Assembly (NCBI RefSeq): GCF_017355405.1
Contig: NZ_CP061177.1
Location: 434,001 to 498,000, forward strand
Length of the DNA: 64,000 nucleotides
DNA from: Roseomonas haemaphysalidis
GTDB lineage: Bacteria; Pseudomonadota; Alphaproteobacteria; Acetobacterales; Acetobacteraceae
Direction: 5' to 3'
The notes beneath the pieces were generated by a model. That model was not told where the DNA came from, ran no database searches, and worked only from the letters and a program-made list of their open reading frames with translations. Positions 1 to 8,954 of the stretch are shown here, piece after piece; position 1 is the stretch's first letter, and the number at the start of each line of letters is the position of its first letter. Both the position numbers and the translations under genes were made by a program.

Positions 1-40
1 CCGTGACCGCGGAGCATTACGCCCGAATAGCCGCCGATGA

Positions 41-86
41 ATCAGAAAGAAGATAGGGGCCTTGGGAAATTCCGTCCCCCCGCCTT
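41..86 (-). repeat. family A hairpin repeat, copy A1 (degenerate)
   Basis: Read on the minus strand this follows the stop of the exporter gene at once. It has a G-run, a short AATTTCCC arm, a C-run and a T-rich CTTCTTTCTGA end. It matches the eight other family A copies in the window but its stem has decayed. Its inverted partner, if any, would lie before the window. Confidence 0.6.
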
Positions 87-829
87 CACTGCATCCCCTG
101 CCACAGCAGGTGCGCGCCCAATCCCAGCAGCCCCAGAAAGAAGCACCGCCGGAACACCGCTGGCGACACCTGCCCGCGCAGCCGTCCGCCCAGCCACATT
201 CCCGCCAGCGCCGGCAACACCGCCAGCGCCGAGCCGCCCAGGGTGTCCCCGCCGAAGCCGCCGCCCCAGCTCAGTGCCACGGCCAGGGCCAGGGTGGACA
301 CGGTGAAGGACAGGCCCAGCGCCTGCACCAGCCGGTCCCGCTCCAGCCCAAGCGCCTGCAGAAAGGGCACCGCCGGAAGCACGAAGACCCCGGTCGCCGC
401 CGTCACCACGCCGGTCAGCAGCCCGATCAGCGGACCGGCCCAGGGTTCGGCGCGCGGCGGCACCCGTGGCAGGCGCAACGGCAGCAGGCCGAAGGCCGCA
501 TAAGCCAGCAGCGCGGCGCCCAGCCCGACGGTGGCCGAGCCGCGTCCCGGCAGCAGACCGACCCCCGCACCCCCCAGCGTGCCCAGCACCACCGCGCCCA
601 GCAGCGGCGCCAGCCGGCGCAGCAACGCCCCGAGACGCGGGCCGTCCAGCACCTGCCAGGCATTGGTCAGCAGCGACGGCAGCACCAGCAGCGCCGCGGC
701 CTCGGCCGGCGACATCAAGGCGCCGAGCAGCCCCATGGCGACGGTCGGCAGGCCAAGGCCGATCACGCCCTTCACGAGCCCGGCGAAGAGAAAGGTGGCC
801 GCGACGGCCAGCAGGTCCAGGGATGTCAT
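86..829 (-). CDS. TauE/SafE-family membrane exporter
   Basis: A 247-residue, almost entirely hydrophobic protein with an N-terminal segment of the kind FLFAGLVKGVIGLGLPTVAM, the KG.xGxGxP hallmark of TauE/SafE (DUF81) anion exporters, and an internally repeated two-half layout with about seven or eight membrane spans. The family exports sulfite, sulfoacetate and related organosulfur anions across the inner membrane; the substrate here cannot be read from sequence. It is transcribed away from an ArsR-type regulator, with a 13-bp inverted repeat in the 95-bp gap, so that regulator probably controls it. A family A repeat follows the stop directly and may end transcription. Confidence 0.85.
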   Translation of the reverse strand: MTSLDLLAVAATFLFAGLVKGVIGLGLPTVAMGLLGALMSPAEAAALLVLPSLLTNAWQVLDGPRLGALLRRLAPLLGAVVLGTLGGAGVGLLPGRGSATVGLGAALLAYAAFGLLPLRLPRVPPRAEPWAGPLIGLLTGVVTAATGVFVLPAVPFLQALGLERDRLVQALGLSFTVSTLALAVALSWGGGFGGDTLGGSALAVLPALAGMWLGGRLRGQVSPAVFRRCFFLGLLGLGAHLLWQGMQ

Positions 830-854
830 GCGCCGCAGGCTGCGGCATCGGCGT

Positions 855-888
855 CGGCGATGCTACGCTCCGGGCCGTAGCATCGCCG
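855..888. promoter_or_regulatory. 13-bp inverted repeat, probable operator of the ArsR-type regulator
   Basis: CGGCGATGCTACG at 855-867 is perfectly inverted at 876-888 with an 8-nt spacer. It sits midway between the divergent starts at 829 (minus) and 925 (plus). Length and position fit a homodimeric winged-helix repressor site controlling both genes. Inference; no binding evidence. Confidence 0.6.
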
Positions 889-924
889 CCCGCCCGCGCG
901 GCAGGCTGCGGCAGGAGGCACGAC

Positions 925-1596
925 ATGGTTTCCACCACCGGACTGGCCGCCACCGCCGCCGCCATCGGCGACCCCGCCCGCGCCGGCATGCTGGCGGCGC
1001 TGATGGACGGCCGCGCCCTGACGGCGGGCGAGCTGGCGGGGGTGGCCGGCATCGCCCCCCAGACCGCCAGCGCCCATCTGGCGCGGCTGGCCGAGGCGGG
1101 GCTGATCCAGCAGGAGAAGCAGGGCCGCCATCGCTACCACCGCCTCGCCTCGGCCGAGGTGGCGGCACTGCTGGAAGGGCTGATGGCGCTGGCCGCCCGC
1201 CCGCGCCCCGCCACCGGCCCGCGCGAGCATGGCCTGCGCACCGCCCGCACCTGCTACGACCACATGGCCGGGCGCCTGGCCGTGGCGCTGGCCGATGCCC
1301 TGGTGGCGCGGGGACACCTGCTGCTGGACACCGAGGGCGCGGCGCTGACCGAGGGCGGGCTGGCTTTCCTGAACGATCTCGGCGTGCGCTCCGCACCGTC
1401 CCGCCGCCGCTTCTGCCGCCCCTGCCTGGATTGGAGCGAGCGCCGGCTGCACCTGGGCGGTGCCGTCGGCGCTGCGCTCTGCGCCCGCTGCGTGGAATTG
1501 GGCTGGGTGCGGCCGGTCGCCGGCAGCCGGGCCCTGACCATCACGCCGGCGGGGGAGCTGGGGTTCCGCTCGGCCTTCGGGGTGGCGATGGCGTAA
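925..1596 (+). CDS. ArsR-family winged-helix regulator with four paired cysteines
   Basis: A 223-residue protein. Residues 1-90 form an ArsR-type winged helix (recognition-helix region APQTASAHLARLAEAGLI, then the wing EKQGRHRYHRL). The C-terminal half carries CRPC at 164-167, the family-typical LDWSERR, and CARC at 186-189. The ATG at 925 is chosen because AGGAGG lies six bases upstream; the reading frame stays open far upstream but lacks homology there. The two CxxC pairs suggest zinc binding or redox sensing, which is inference. Divergent from the TauE/SafE exporter, which it probably represses together with itself through the inverted repeat at 855-888. Confidence 0.85.
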   Translation: MVSTTGLAATAAAIGDPARAGMLAALMDGRALTAGELAGVAGIAPQTASAHLARLAEAGLIQQEKQGRHRYHRLASAEVAALLEGLMALAARPRPATGPREHGLRTARTCYDHMAGRLAVALADALVARGHLLLDTEGAALTEGGLAFLNDLGVRSAPSRRRFCRPCLDWSERRLHLGGAVGAALCARCVELGWVRPVAGSRALTITPAGELGFRSAFGVAMA

Positions 1597-1673
1597 GAGC
1601 CGAAACCCTTGCCACGGGCGCCCCCCCGGCCTTAACCACCCCGCGCAAGCGAGACCGTCAGGAAGGAAGACCG

Positions 1674-2564
<891 letters not shown>

Positions 2565-2566
2565 AC

Positions 2567-3859
2567 ATGTCCGCCATGGGCCGTTCGGAAGCCATCATCG
2601 ACCGGCTGCACAGCCTGCACCCCAAGCTGATCGACCTCAGCCTGGAGCGGCTGCAGCGCCTCTTGGCCGACCTCGGCCACCCGGAGCGGCAGCTGCCGCC
2701 GGTGGTCCATGTGGCGGGCACCAACGGCAAGGGCTCCACCTGCGCCTTTCTGCGCGCCATCGCGGAAGCCGCCGGGCAGCGCGTGCACGTCTATACCTCG
2801 CCGCACCTGGTCCGCTTCCATGAGCGCTTCCGCCTGGCCGGCACGCTGGTGACCGAGGACGCTCTGGCCGAGGCGCTGGAGGAGATCGAGCGCGTCAACG
2901 CCGGCCAGCCGATTACGGTGTTCGAGGTCACCACCGCCGTGGGCATCCTGCTGTTCAGCCGCACCCCGGCCGACCTGCTGGTGCTGGAAGTGGGCCTCGG
3001 CGGCCGCTTCGACGCCACCAACGTGGTGGACCGCCCCGCCGCCTGCGCCATCGCCAGCATCTCCATGGATCACATGGACTTCCTGGGCGACAGCCTCGCC
3101 GCCATCGCGGGCGAGAAGGCCGGCATCATCAAGCCCGGCATTCCCGTGGTCACCGGGCGGCAGGCGCCGGAAGTGCTGGCCGTGCTGCAGGCGGAGGCCG
3201 ATTCGCTCGGCGCCCCCATCCTCGGCCGCGACCGCGACTGGAGCATCGAGCCTGCCGAGCCCGGCCTGCGCTACATGGATTCGCTGGGCACCCTACACCT
3301 GCCGCCGCCCGCCCTGCCCGGCCCGCACCAGGCGGACAACGCCGGCATCGCCATCGCCGCGCTGCGCGCCTGGAACCCGCATTGGCTGACCGACGCCGCC
3401 ATCGCCGCCGGGCTTTCCACCGCCACCTGGCCTGCCCGCCTGCAACGCCTGCATGGCGCCCTGGCCGGACTGCTGCCGGAAGGATGGGAACTGTGGCTGG
3501 ATGGCGGCCACAATGCCGGTGCCGGCCAGGCCCTGGCCGCCCAGCTGCCGCAATGGTCCGACCGGCCGCGCCACCTGGTGGTCGGCATGAAGCAGGGCAA
3601 GCAGTCGCACGAGTTCCTGCGCCCGCTGCTGCCGCTGGCGGAGTCGCTCTGGGCCGTGGCCGAGCCGGGGCAGCACCTGGCGATGCCGGTGCAGGACATC
3701 CTGGCCGCCAGCGACGGCGCCGCCATCCCCGGGCCCACGGTGGAAGCGGCCCTGCATGCCATCGCAGCACGCGGCGGCGAGCCCGGGCGGGTGCTGGTAT
3801 GCGGCAGCCTGTATCTGGCCGGAGAAGTGTTGAAGGCAGACGGCACGGCCGTGGACTGA
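2567..3859 (+). CDS. folC: bifunctional dihydrofolate synthase / folylpolyglutamate synthase
   Basis: A 430-residue Mur-ligase-type enzyme. The ATP-binding loop GTNGKGST is at residues 51-58, followed by the family segment VYTSPHLVRFHERF. It adds glutamate to dihydropteroate and then lengthens the folate glutamate tail, in the cytosol. Length matches the family. The ATG at 2567 lies two bases after the accD stop, indicating translational coupling. A stem-loop with flanking A and T tracts at 3966-3989 is the likely end of the transcript. Confidence 0.95.
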   Translation: MSAMGRSEAIIDRLHSLHPKLIDLSLERLQRLLADLGHPERQLPPVVHVAGTNGKGSTCAFLRAIAEAAGQRVHVYTSPHLVRFHERFRLAGTLVTEDALAEALEEIERVNAGQPITVFEVTTAVGILLFSRTPADLLVLEVGLGGRFDATNVVDRPAACAIASISMDHMDFLGDSLAAIAGEKAGIIKPGIPVVTGRQAPEVLAVLQAEADSLGAPILGRDRDWSIEPAEPGLRYMDSLGTLHLPPPALPGPHQADNAGIAIAALRAWNPHWLTDAAIAAGLSTATWPARLQRLHGALAGLLPEGWELWLDGGHNAGAGQALAAQLPQWSDRPRHLVVGMKQGKQSHEFLRPLLPLAESLWAVAEPGQHLAMPVQDILAASDGAAIPGPTVEAALHAIAARGGEPGRVLVCGSLYLAGEVLKADGTAVD

Positions 3860-3866
3860 GATGTCC

Positions 3867-3882
3867 GGCCAGGGGGCGCTGC
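3867..3882 (+). repeat. partial family B repeat arm
   Basis: GGCCAGGGGGCGCTGC matches the left arm and loop of the family B hairpins at 22779 and 22981, but the right arm has been replaced by TTCCCGG. It is a likely remnant just after folC. Confidence 0.35.
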
Positions 3883-3965
3883 TTCCCGGCTCCCGGCTGA
3901 TCTGGCTGCACCAACCCAGGCCCCCGCCTCAGGCAGCACGCCCGGCGAACAGGGATCTCCACAAA

Positions 3966-3992
3966 AAAGGCCCCGCGAACGGAGCCTTTGTT
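3966..3992. terminator. bidirectional intrinsic terminator after folC
   Basis: A stem AAAGGC-CCG / CGG-GCCTTT closes on the loop CGAA with one internal mismatch. It is preceded by an A-tract (3963-3968) and followed by TTTGTT. It lies 106 bases after the folC stop and could also act on the opposite strand. Confidence 0.7.
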
Positions 3993-4023
3993 GGCCAGAG
4001 CCATGGTCCCGACGCGCAACGTG

Positions 4024-4062
4024 AAAAAAGACCGCGGTCCAGAGGCAGCGCCCCTGGACCGC
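4024..4062 (-). terminator. intrinsic terminator of the lytic transglycosylase gene
   Basis: On the minus strand a perfect 9-bp stem GCGGTCCAG/CTGGACCGC (4054-4062 with 4034-4042) is followed by GGTCTTTTTTC, a six-T tract at 4024-4029. It starts eight bases beyond the gene end at 4070. Its loop resembles the family B loop. Confidence 0.75.
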
Positions 4063-4069
4063 CCCGCCG

Positions 4070-5656
4070 TTACTGGGCGTCCGGCGAAACGATGATGCAC
4101 GCCCCGCGCGTCCGCAGCTTCTCGCAAGCCGCATTCGCGGCCTCACGCGACAAGCCGCTGACCCGCGCCCGGTACAGCGTGGCGCGACCGGAAGCCACCG
4201 GCTCCACCATCGCACGGCCGGCGCGCAGGCCAGCCTGGTCGCGTGCCTGCTCGGACGCGCCGCGCGCCAGGTTGGCGCTGGCGAAGGCGCCCACCTGCAC
4301 GGCCCACTGGCCCGTGGCGGACGACATGGCAACGGGGGTGGCGATCCCGCCCCCGGTGCCGGCCTGCGGCGTCCGCAGGTTGCTCAGGGTCCCCGCCTGG
4401 GCGGAGGACACGAGGCGGAAGCCGGTTTGACGCGGCGGCGCCTCGGCCAGCACCGGCTCGCTGGTCGGACGCGGCGCCGGGCCACGCTGCGTCTCGTAGA
4501 CGGGCGAGGCGTTGGCGCGCAGCGAGGCCAGCGCGGCGGCGGCGGAACCCGAGGCGCTGCCGCGCGGCGCGGCGGCCGCCAGCGAGGAACCGGCCATGCT
4601 GGGCGCGGGCGCCGCCATGGGCGGCGGCACCGGCAACGACGCCATCATCACCGGCGCGGGGGCCGGCGGCGGCGGGGCGGGCGTGTTGGCGTAGGTGGAA
4701 CCATCCGGGATCGGTTCCATGCGCGACACCACGTTGGTCGGCGTGTAGGTCGAGCCATCGGGGATCGGCGCCATGCGGGCCACCACGTTGGTGGGCGCGT
4801 AGGTGGAGCCGTCCGGGATCGGCTCCATGCGCGACACGACGTTGGACAGGCTCGCCACCTGCACTGGCGCGCTGGCATAGGTGGAACCGTCCGGGATCGG
4901 CTCCATGCGGGTGATCGGGCCCGGCGGCAGGCTGGCCACGCGGATGCCGGGGTCGACCGCGTTGCGCTGCTCGCGCAGCGCCAGCATGGTCGAGGTATCA
5001 CCGCGGCGCGGGCCGGCGGGGATGTTCAGCGGGATCTCGGCCGCCGCGTAGACTTCCGGCGCCGCGCGGCGGTTCGGATGCGCGTCGATGATGCGCGGGC
5101 CGATGCGGGCCACGTAGTTGCGCGTCTCGGCCGGCAGGCCCTTGGACGCCCACAGGTAGTCTTCCAGGCGGCGGGGCCCGGCGTTGTAGGCCGCCAGAAA
5201 GCCCGGGCTGCCGTAGAGCTCGTACATTTCCCGCACATAGGCGGAGCCCGCCATGATGCTGTTCCACGGGTGGTACGGGTCGTCGCCGAAGCCGTAGCGG
5301 GCGCGCAGCTCGGCGTAAGTGCCGGGCATCACCTGCATCAGGCCCATGGCGCCCACCGGGCTGCGGGCCGTGGCGCGTCCGCCGCTTTCCTGGCGCATCA
5401 CCTCGCGGATCCAGCGCTCGGGCACGTCGAACCGCTTGGAGGCTTCCTTGATGTAAGGGCCCCACGGGTCGCTGGACGAGCCGGGCGGGTCGTAGCTGCT
5501 GGGCTGCGGGTGCGACGCGGCTTCCCGCGCGGCCTGGGCCGTCACGGGAAGGCTGCTCTGCTGGCTGGAGCCGCAGGCCGCGAGAAAAGTCAGAACCCCC
5601 ATGGTGGCCACGGCACGGACGTGCCTGCGGCTCGGGTAGTACCGGAACGGAGTCAT
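4070..5656 (-). CDS. lytic transglycosylase lipoprotein with SPOR domain
   Basis: A 528-residue protein. A lipoprotein signal ends in LAAC with C28. The SLT domain covers about 75-190: catalytic glutamate E91 in RQESGG, AMGLMQ at 104-109, AYNAG at 157-161. A linker holds four copies of an RMEPIPDGSTY motif (251-261, 277-287, 295-305, 313-323) and Pro/Ala-rich stretches. A SPOR domain (about 450-525) should bind denuded glycan strands at division septa. It cleaves peptidoglycan glycan chains to 1,6-anhydro ends at the outer-membrane face. The ATG at 5656 follows GGAGAACAGGGG; the frame is open further upstream without a signal peptide there. An own terminator lies at 4024-4062. Confidence 0.92.
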   Translation of the reverse strand: MTPFRYYPSRRHVRAVATMGVLTFLAACGSSQQSSLPVTAQAAREAASHPQPSSYDPPGSSSDPWGPYIKEASKRFDVPERWIREVMRQESGGRATARSPVGAMGLMQVMPGTYAELRARYGFGDDPYHPWNSIMAGSAYVREMYELYGSPGFLAAYNAGPRRLEDYLWASKGLPAETRNYVARIGPRIIDAHPNRRAAPEVYAAAEIPLNIPAGPRRGDTSTMLALREQRNAVDPGIRVASLPPGPITRMEPIPDGSTYASAPVQVASLSNVVSRMEPIPDGSTYAPTNVVARMAPIPDGSTYTPTNVVSRMEPIPDGSTYANTPAPPPPAPAPVMMASLPVPPPMAAPAPSMAGSSLAAAAPRGSASGSAAAALASLRANASPVYETQRGPAPRPTSEPVLAEAPPRQTGFRLVSSAQAGTLSNLRTPQAGTGGGIATPVAMSSATGQWAVQVGAFASANLARGASEQARDQAGLRAGRAMVEPVASGRATLYRARVSGLSREAANAACEKLRTRGACIIVSPDAQ

Positions 5657-6126
5657 CCCCTGTTCTCCGTCAGAGTAACGGGCCGACGCAGCGCTGTTCC
5701 ATGACCCCCGAGGGTTTCCCCCCCATTCCGGGCCAGGCGGTCGTTTCGCGCCCCCACGCGGCCCGACCGGGCGATTGCGGCGTCCCTGCCAGGATCGGCA
5801 GAACGTCAATGGCTCCTGGCCTACAGGAGGTTTCCGACGGATACAAGCCTGCAATCATGGCAGATTATGGTGGTCGCGGCCGTGGGCCCGCGGCCCGGTG
5901 GCCGGGGCCCGACCCCGGTCCTCACTCCTTCGTGACGGCCGGCATTGCTTCCCGCCCCGCCCCGGTGTTGCTGCAGGCGGGGCGCGGCCCTGGACTCGCG
6001 CCCGGCGCGTCGCCACCTGCGCCTTGTCGGACGGCCGCGCCGGGCCCTGCCTTGGCCGTGCCACCATCGCATCACACGCTGACCGGGCCGGCTATTCCGG
6101 TTCACATGGGCAGGAGCCAACACGCC
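5657..6126. other. 470-bp divergent intergenic region, no gene recognised
   Basis: It separates the minus-strand transglycosylase from the plus-strand glycine-zipper lipoprotein and should hold both promoters. Short reading frames cross it in both directions but show no domain or repeat. The only relatively AT-rich piece is near 5845-5872. No clear operator was found. Confidence 0.5.
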
Positions 6127-6777
6127 ATGACCTCTCGTCCCCCCGCCATCCGCGCCCGTGGCGCCCGATTCGCCGCCTGCCTGCTGTTGCTTGGCGGTTT
6201 GGCCGCCTGCGCGCCGACGCTGACCTCCACCACCTACACCACCGGCTCGATCGGCCGCGCCGCTTCCGTGTCCTATGGCACCATCGTCGGCCTGCGGCCG
6301 GTGACGCTGCAGGGGGGCAACAGCGGGCTCGGCACCGCCGCCGGCGCCGTGGCGGGCGGCGTCGCCGGCTCCTTTATCGGCGGCGACTGGCGCTCCAACC
6401 TGCTGGGCGGCCTGGGCGGCGCGGTGCTCGGCGGCGTGGTCGGCAACGCCGTGGAACGTGGCACCGGCAGCGGCCAGGGCGTCGAATTCTTTGTGCGCCA
6501 GGACGGCGGCGGCGACATCTCCGTGGTGCAAACCAACGAAGAGAACCTGCAATACAACGACCGCGTCGTGATCATCCGCGGTGACACCACCCGCATCAGC
6601 CGCGCCGGCGGCACCGCGCCGCCGCCGGGCTACGCGCCGCCCCCGGCCTATGCGCCGCCGCCGCAGCAGGGCTACGCCCCGCCCACCTACGCGCCGCCGA
6701 CCTACGCCCCCGGCGCCAACGGCCCGACCTACTACGACACGCCGAGCTATCCGCCGGCGGGCGCCAGCTACCGCTGA
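6127..6777 (+). CDS. glycine-zipper (17-kDa antigen/SlyB-like) outer-membrane lipoprotein
   Basis: A 216-residue protein with a lipoprotein signal ending LAAC (C28). A glycine-zipper segment at about 66-115 follows (GTAAGAVAGGVAGSFIGGDW, then GGLGGAVLGGVVGNAVERG), then a beta-rich stretch (VEFFVRQDGGGDISVVQ), and a tail of YAPP-type repeats. The family comprises small outer-membrane lipoproteins of the Rickettsia 17-kDa antigen type, thought to stabilise the envelope; precise function is unknown. The ATG at 6127 is taken because AGGAG is ten bases upstream and the signal peptide starts there; an in-frame ATG at 6106 is possible. Confidence 0.8.
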   Translation: MTSRPPAIRARGARFAACLLLLGGLAACAPTLTSTTYTTGSIGRAASVSYGTIVGLRPVTLQGGNSGLGTAAGAVAGGVAGSFIGGDWRSNLLGGLGGAVLGGVVGNAVERGTGSGQGVEFFVRQDGGGDISVVQTNEENLQYNDRVVIIRGDTTRISRAGGTAPPPGYAPPPAYAPPPQQGYAPPTYAPPTYAPGANGPTYYDTPSYPPAGASYR

Positions 6778-6783
6778 CGCCAT

Positions 6784-6810
6784 GGGCGGCGGGGCACGGC
6801 CCCGCCGCCC
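6784..6810 (+). terminator. GC-rich hairpin after the glycine-zipper gene
   Basis: A perfect 11-bp stem GGGCGGCGGGG/CCCCGCCGCCC with a 5-nt loop, seven bases after the stop. No T-tract follows, so it is a weak or Rho-assisted terminator candidate. Confidence 0.5.
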
Positions 6811-6886
6811 GAATCCGCCATCCCGTTCCGCGCGCCGGCCCCGGCGCTGGCGAAGTCGGCAATTCACGTAGTATAGAGCCGCCGCC

Positions 6887-7720
6887 ATGCAGACCGCAGC
6901 CCTCTCCACCTACCATACCGACGCCCGCAACCCGCAGCGCGGCGCCCGTGCGCTGGCGGACCTCGTCCGGGGCTTCTCGTCCTGGCGGCTGGCCTGGGCA
7001 CTGGCGCGGCTCGACCTCCGCAACCGCTACCGCGGCTCGGTGATCGGGCCCTTCTGGGTGACGCTGTCCACCGCCGTGATGGTGGTGGGCCTCGGCCTGC
7101 TCTACTCGCAGCTGCTGAAGCAGGACATCACCACCTACCTGCCCCACCTGGCAGTCAGCCTGATCGTGTGGAACACCATCGCGGCCCTGGTGCCGGATGC
7201 CACAACCTGCCTCAGCAGCGCGGAAGGCGTGATCCGCCAGCTCCCCCTGCCGCTCACCACCCATGCGCTGCGCTGCGTGTTCCGCAACGCGGTGGCCGCC
7301 GCCCACAGCCTGCCGCTGATCGTGGTGGTGTTCCTGGCCATGGGCCACATGCCGGGGGTCGAGGCCTTTCTGGCCATCCCCGGCCTGCTGCTGCTGGCGC
7401 TGAACGCCTTTGCCGCCAGCATCTTCCTGGGCATGATCTGCGCCCGCTTCCGCGACATCGGCCAGATCGTCACCAACGTCATGCAGCTCGCCTTCTTCAT
7501 GACGCCGGTCATCTGGCGCGTGGAGCTGCTGGGCGAGAACGCGTGGCGGCTGCTGCTCAACCCCTTCTACCCGATGCTGGAGGTGATCCGCGGCCCGCTG
7601 GTCGACGGCGGCGTCGGCGGCGATGTCTGGATCGCGGCGCTGGCCTATACCGCCGTCCATTGCGGCATCGCCCTCGCCTTCTTTATCCGCTTCCGCGCGC
7701 GCGTGGCATTCTGGGTCTGA
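6887..7720 (+). CDS. ABC-2 type polysaccharide export permease (Wzm/KpsM-like)
   Basis: A 277-residue membrane protein with about six spans and an N-terminal amphipathic segment containing LDLRNRYRGSVIGPFW, the hallmark of Wzm/TagG/KpsM permeases. The NPFYPMLEVIRGPL segment in the last third is also family-typical. With the next gene it should export an undecaprenyl-linked or lipid-linked polysaccharide across the inner membrane. The ATPase gene starts four bases after its stop. No glycosyltransferase or initiating enzyme is nearby, so the cargo is unknown. Confidence 0.9.
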   Translation: MQTAALSTYHTDARNPQRGARALADLVRGFSSWRLAWALARLDLRNRYRGSVIGPFWVTLSTAVMVVGLGLLYSQLLKQDITTYLPHLAVSLIVWNTIAALVPDATTCLSSAEGVIRQLPLPLTTHALRCVFRNAVAAAHSLPLIVVVFLAMGHMPGVEAFLAIPGLLLLALNAFAASIFLGMICARFRDIGQIVTNVMQLAFFMTPVIWRVELLGENAWRLLLNPFYPMLEVIRGPLVDGGVGGDVWIAALAYTAVHCGIALAFFIRFRARVAFWV

Positions 7721-7724
7721 TCAC

Positions 7725-8492
7725 ATGGCACGCATTGTCGCCGACCGGCTGACCATCGAGTTCCCGCTTTACCACATGGGCGCGCGCAGCCTGAAAAAGC
7801 GCCTGTTGTCCAAGGCCAGCGTGCGGGTGCAGACGGACGATTCCAACCGCGTGGTGGTGGCGGCGCTGCGCGACCTCGACTTCCGCATCGAGCGGGGCGA
7901 GCGCGTGGCGCTGGTCGGCTCCAACGGCGCCGGCAAGACCACCCTGCTGCGCACCATCGCCGGCATCTACGAGCCGGTGGGCGGCGAGCTGACGGTGGAA
8001 GGCGAGATCGGCTCGCTGATCGACCCGGGCGCCGGCATGGACGGCGACAGCACGGGGCGCGAGAACATCCGCCTGCGCGGCCTGTACCGCGGCATGGACG
8101 AGGCCGCCATCGCGGCGCTGGAAACCGACGTCGCCGCGTTTTCCGACCTTGGCGAGTTCCTCGAGGTGCCGACCCGCGGCTATTCCGCCGGCATGGGCAT
8201 CCGCCTGGCCTTTGCCATGGCCACCGCCATGGCACCCCAGATCCTGCTGATGGACGAGTGGTTCCTGGCCGGCGACGCCAACTTCATGCAGAAGGCCGAG
8301 GCCCGGCTGCACACCCTGGTCAACAATGCCGACATCCTGGTGATCGCCACCCACGACTTCGAGATCGCCCGGCGCTGGTGCACCCGTGCCATCCGCCTGA
8401 ACGCCGGCCGCATCATCGCGGACGGTCCGGTGGACGAGGTGCTGGCGGCCATGGAAGCGTCACCGGCCGCGGTTGAGGCACCGGCGGAGTGA
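7725..8492 (+). CDS. ABC polysaccharide export ATPase (Wzt/KpsT-like)
   Basis: A 255-residue nucleotide-binding subunit. Walker A is GSNGAGKT at 65-72. The signature is YSAGM, the divergent form typical of Wzt/TagH, in place of LSGGQ. Walker B is ILLMDEW and the switch histidine is in ATHD. It pairs with the permease just upstream to power polysaccharide export. It ends soon after the nucleotide-binding domain and lacks the C-terminal carbohydrate-binding domain of long Wzt proteins, so it is KpsT-like. The ATG at 7725 lies four bases after the permease stop; the frame is open upstream inside the permease. Confidence 0.92.
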   Translation: MARIVADRLTIEFPLYHMGARSLKKRLLSKASVRVQTDDSNRVVVAALRDLDFRIERGERVALVGSNGAGKTTLLRTIAGIYEPVGGELTVEGEIGSLIDPGAGMDGDSTGRENIRLRGLYRGMDEAAIAALETDVAAFSDLGEFLEVPTRGYSAGMGIRLAFAMATAMAPQILLMDEWFLAGDANFMQKAEARLHTLVNNADILVIATHDFEIARRWCTRAIRLNAGRIIADGPVDEVLAAMEASPAAVEAPAE

Positions 8493-8493
8493 A

Positions 8494-8519
8494 GGCCAGG
8501 GGGCGGCGCCCCCCTGGCC
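8494..8519. repeat. family B hairpin repeat, copy B1
   Basis: GGCCAGGGGG (8494-8503) is perfectly inverted at 8510-8519 with a 6-nt loop. It fills the 33-bp gap between the converging wzt-like and arfB genes and may end both transcripts. Same arms as B2 and B3. Confidence 0.65.
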
Positions 8520-8525
8520 ACCTTG

Positions 8526-8945
8526 TCAGTCCTCGCCCGGGCGCCCGCGCAGCTTCTTGACCCCTGCCGCGTGGCGCTTTTCCTCCACCCGCTTGCGCTT
8601 CTGGTTGCGCGACACCCGCGTGGCGATGCGGGGCACGGGCGGGATGGCGGCTTCCTTGAGAAGCTCCGCCAGCCTGTCCCGCGCGTCCTGGCGGTTCTGT
8701 TCAAGCGAGCGAAAGCGCTGCGCCGCGATGACCAGCACGCCGTCATTGCCCAGCCGCCGCCCCGCCAGCCGCACCGCGCGTTCCTTCAGCGCCGTGCCGA
8801 GGCTGGGCGACCCCAGCAGGTCGAAGGACAGGCGCACGGCGGAGGACACCTTGTTGACGTTCTGCCCGCCGGGGCCGGACGCGCGCACGAAGCTCTCGTG
8901 CAGTTCCTCGTCCGGGATGGCGATGCGGGGGGTGATCTGCAGCAT
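8526..8945 (-). CDS. arfB: alternative ribosome-rescue factor / peptidyl-tRNA hydrolase ArfB
   Basis: A 139-residue protein with the RF1-type catalytic GGQ at 26-28 in SGPGGQNVNK and a basic C-terminal tail (RNQKRKRVEEKRHAAGVKKL) that in ArfB (YaeJ) enters the empty mRNA channel of stalled ribosomes. It frees peptides from non-stop ribosomes when tmRNA fails. Length is normal. It lies nine bases after the stop of the AraC-type regulator on the same strand, so the two are probably cotranscribed. Confidence 0.93.
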   Translation of the reverse strand: MLQITPRIAIPDEELHESFVRASGPGGQNVNKVSSAVRLSFDLLGSPSLGTALKERAVRLAGRRLGNDGVLVIAAQRFRSLEQNRQDARDRLAELLKEAAIPPVPRIATRVSRNQKRKRVEEKRHAAGVKKLRGRPGED

Positions 8946-8954
8946 GGCGGCCGT

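Noticed and set aside
1..56. The 3' end of a gene entering from the left edge
   Set aside because: Frames 2 and 3 end at 40 and 56, but too few codons are visible to choose one or name a product.
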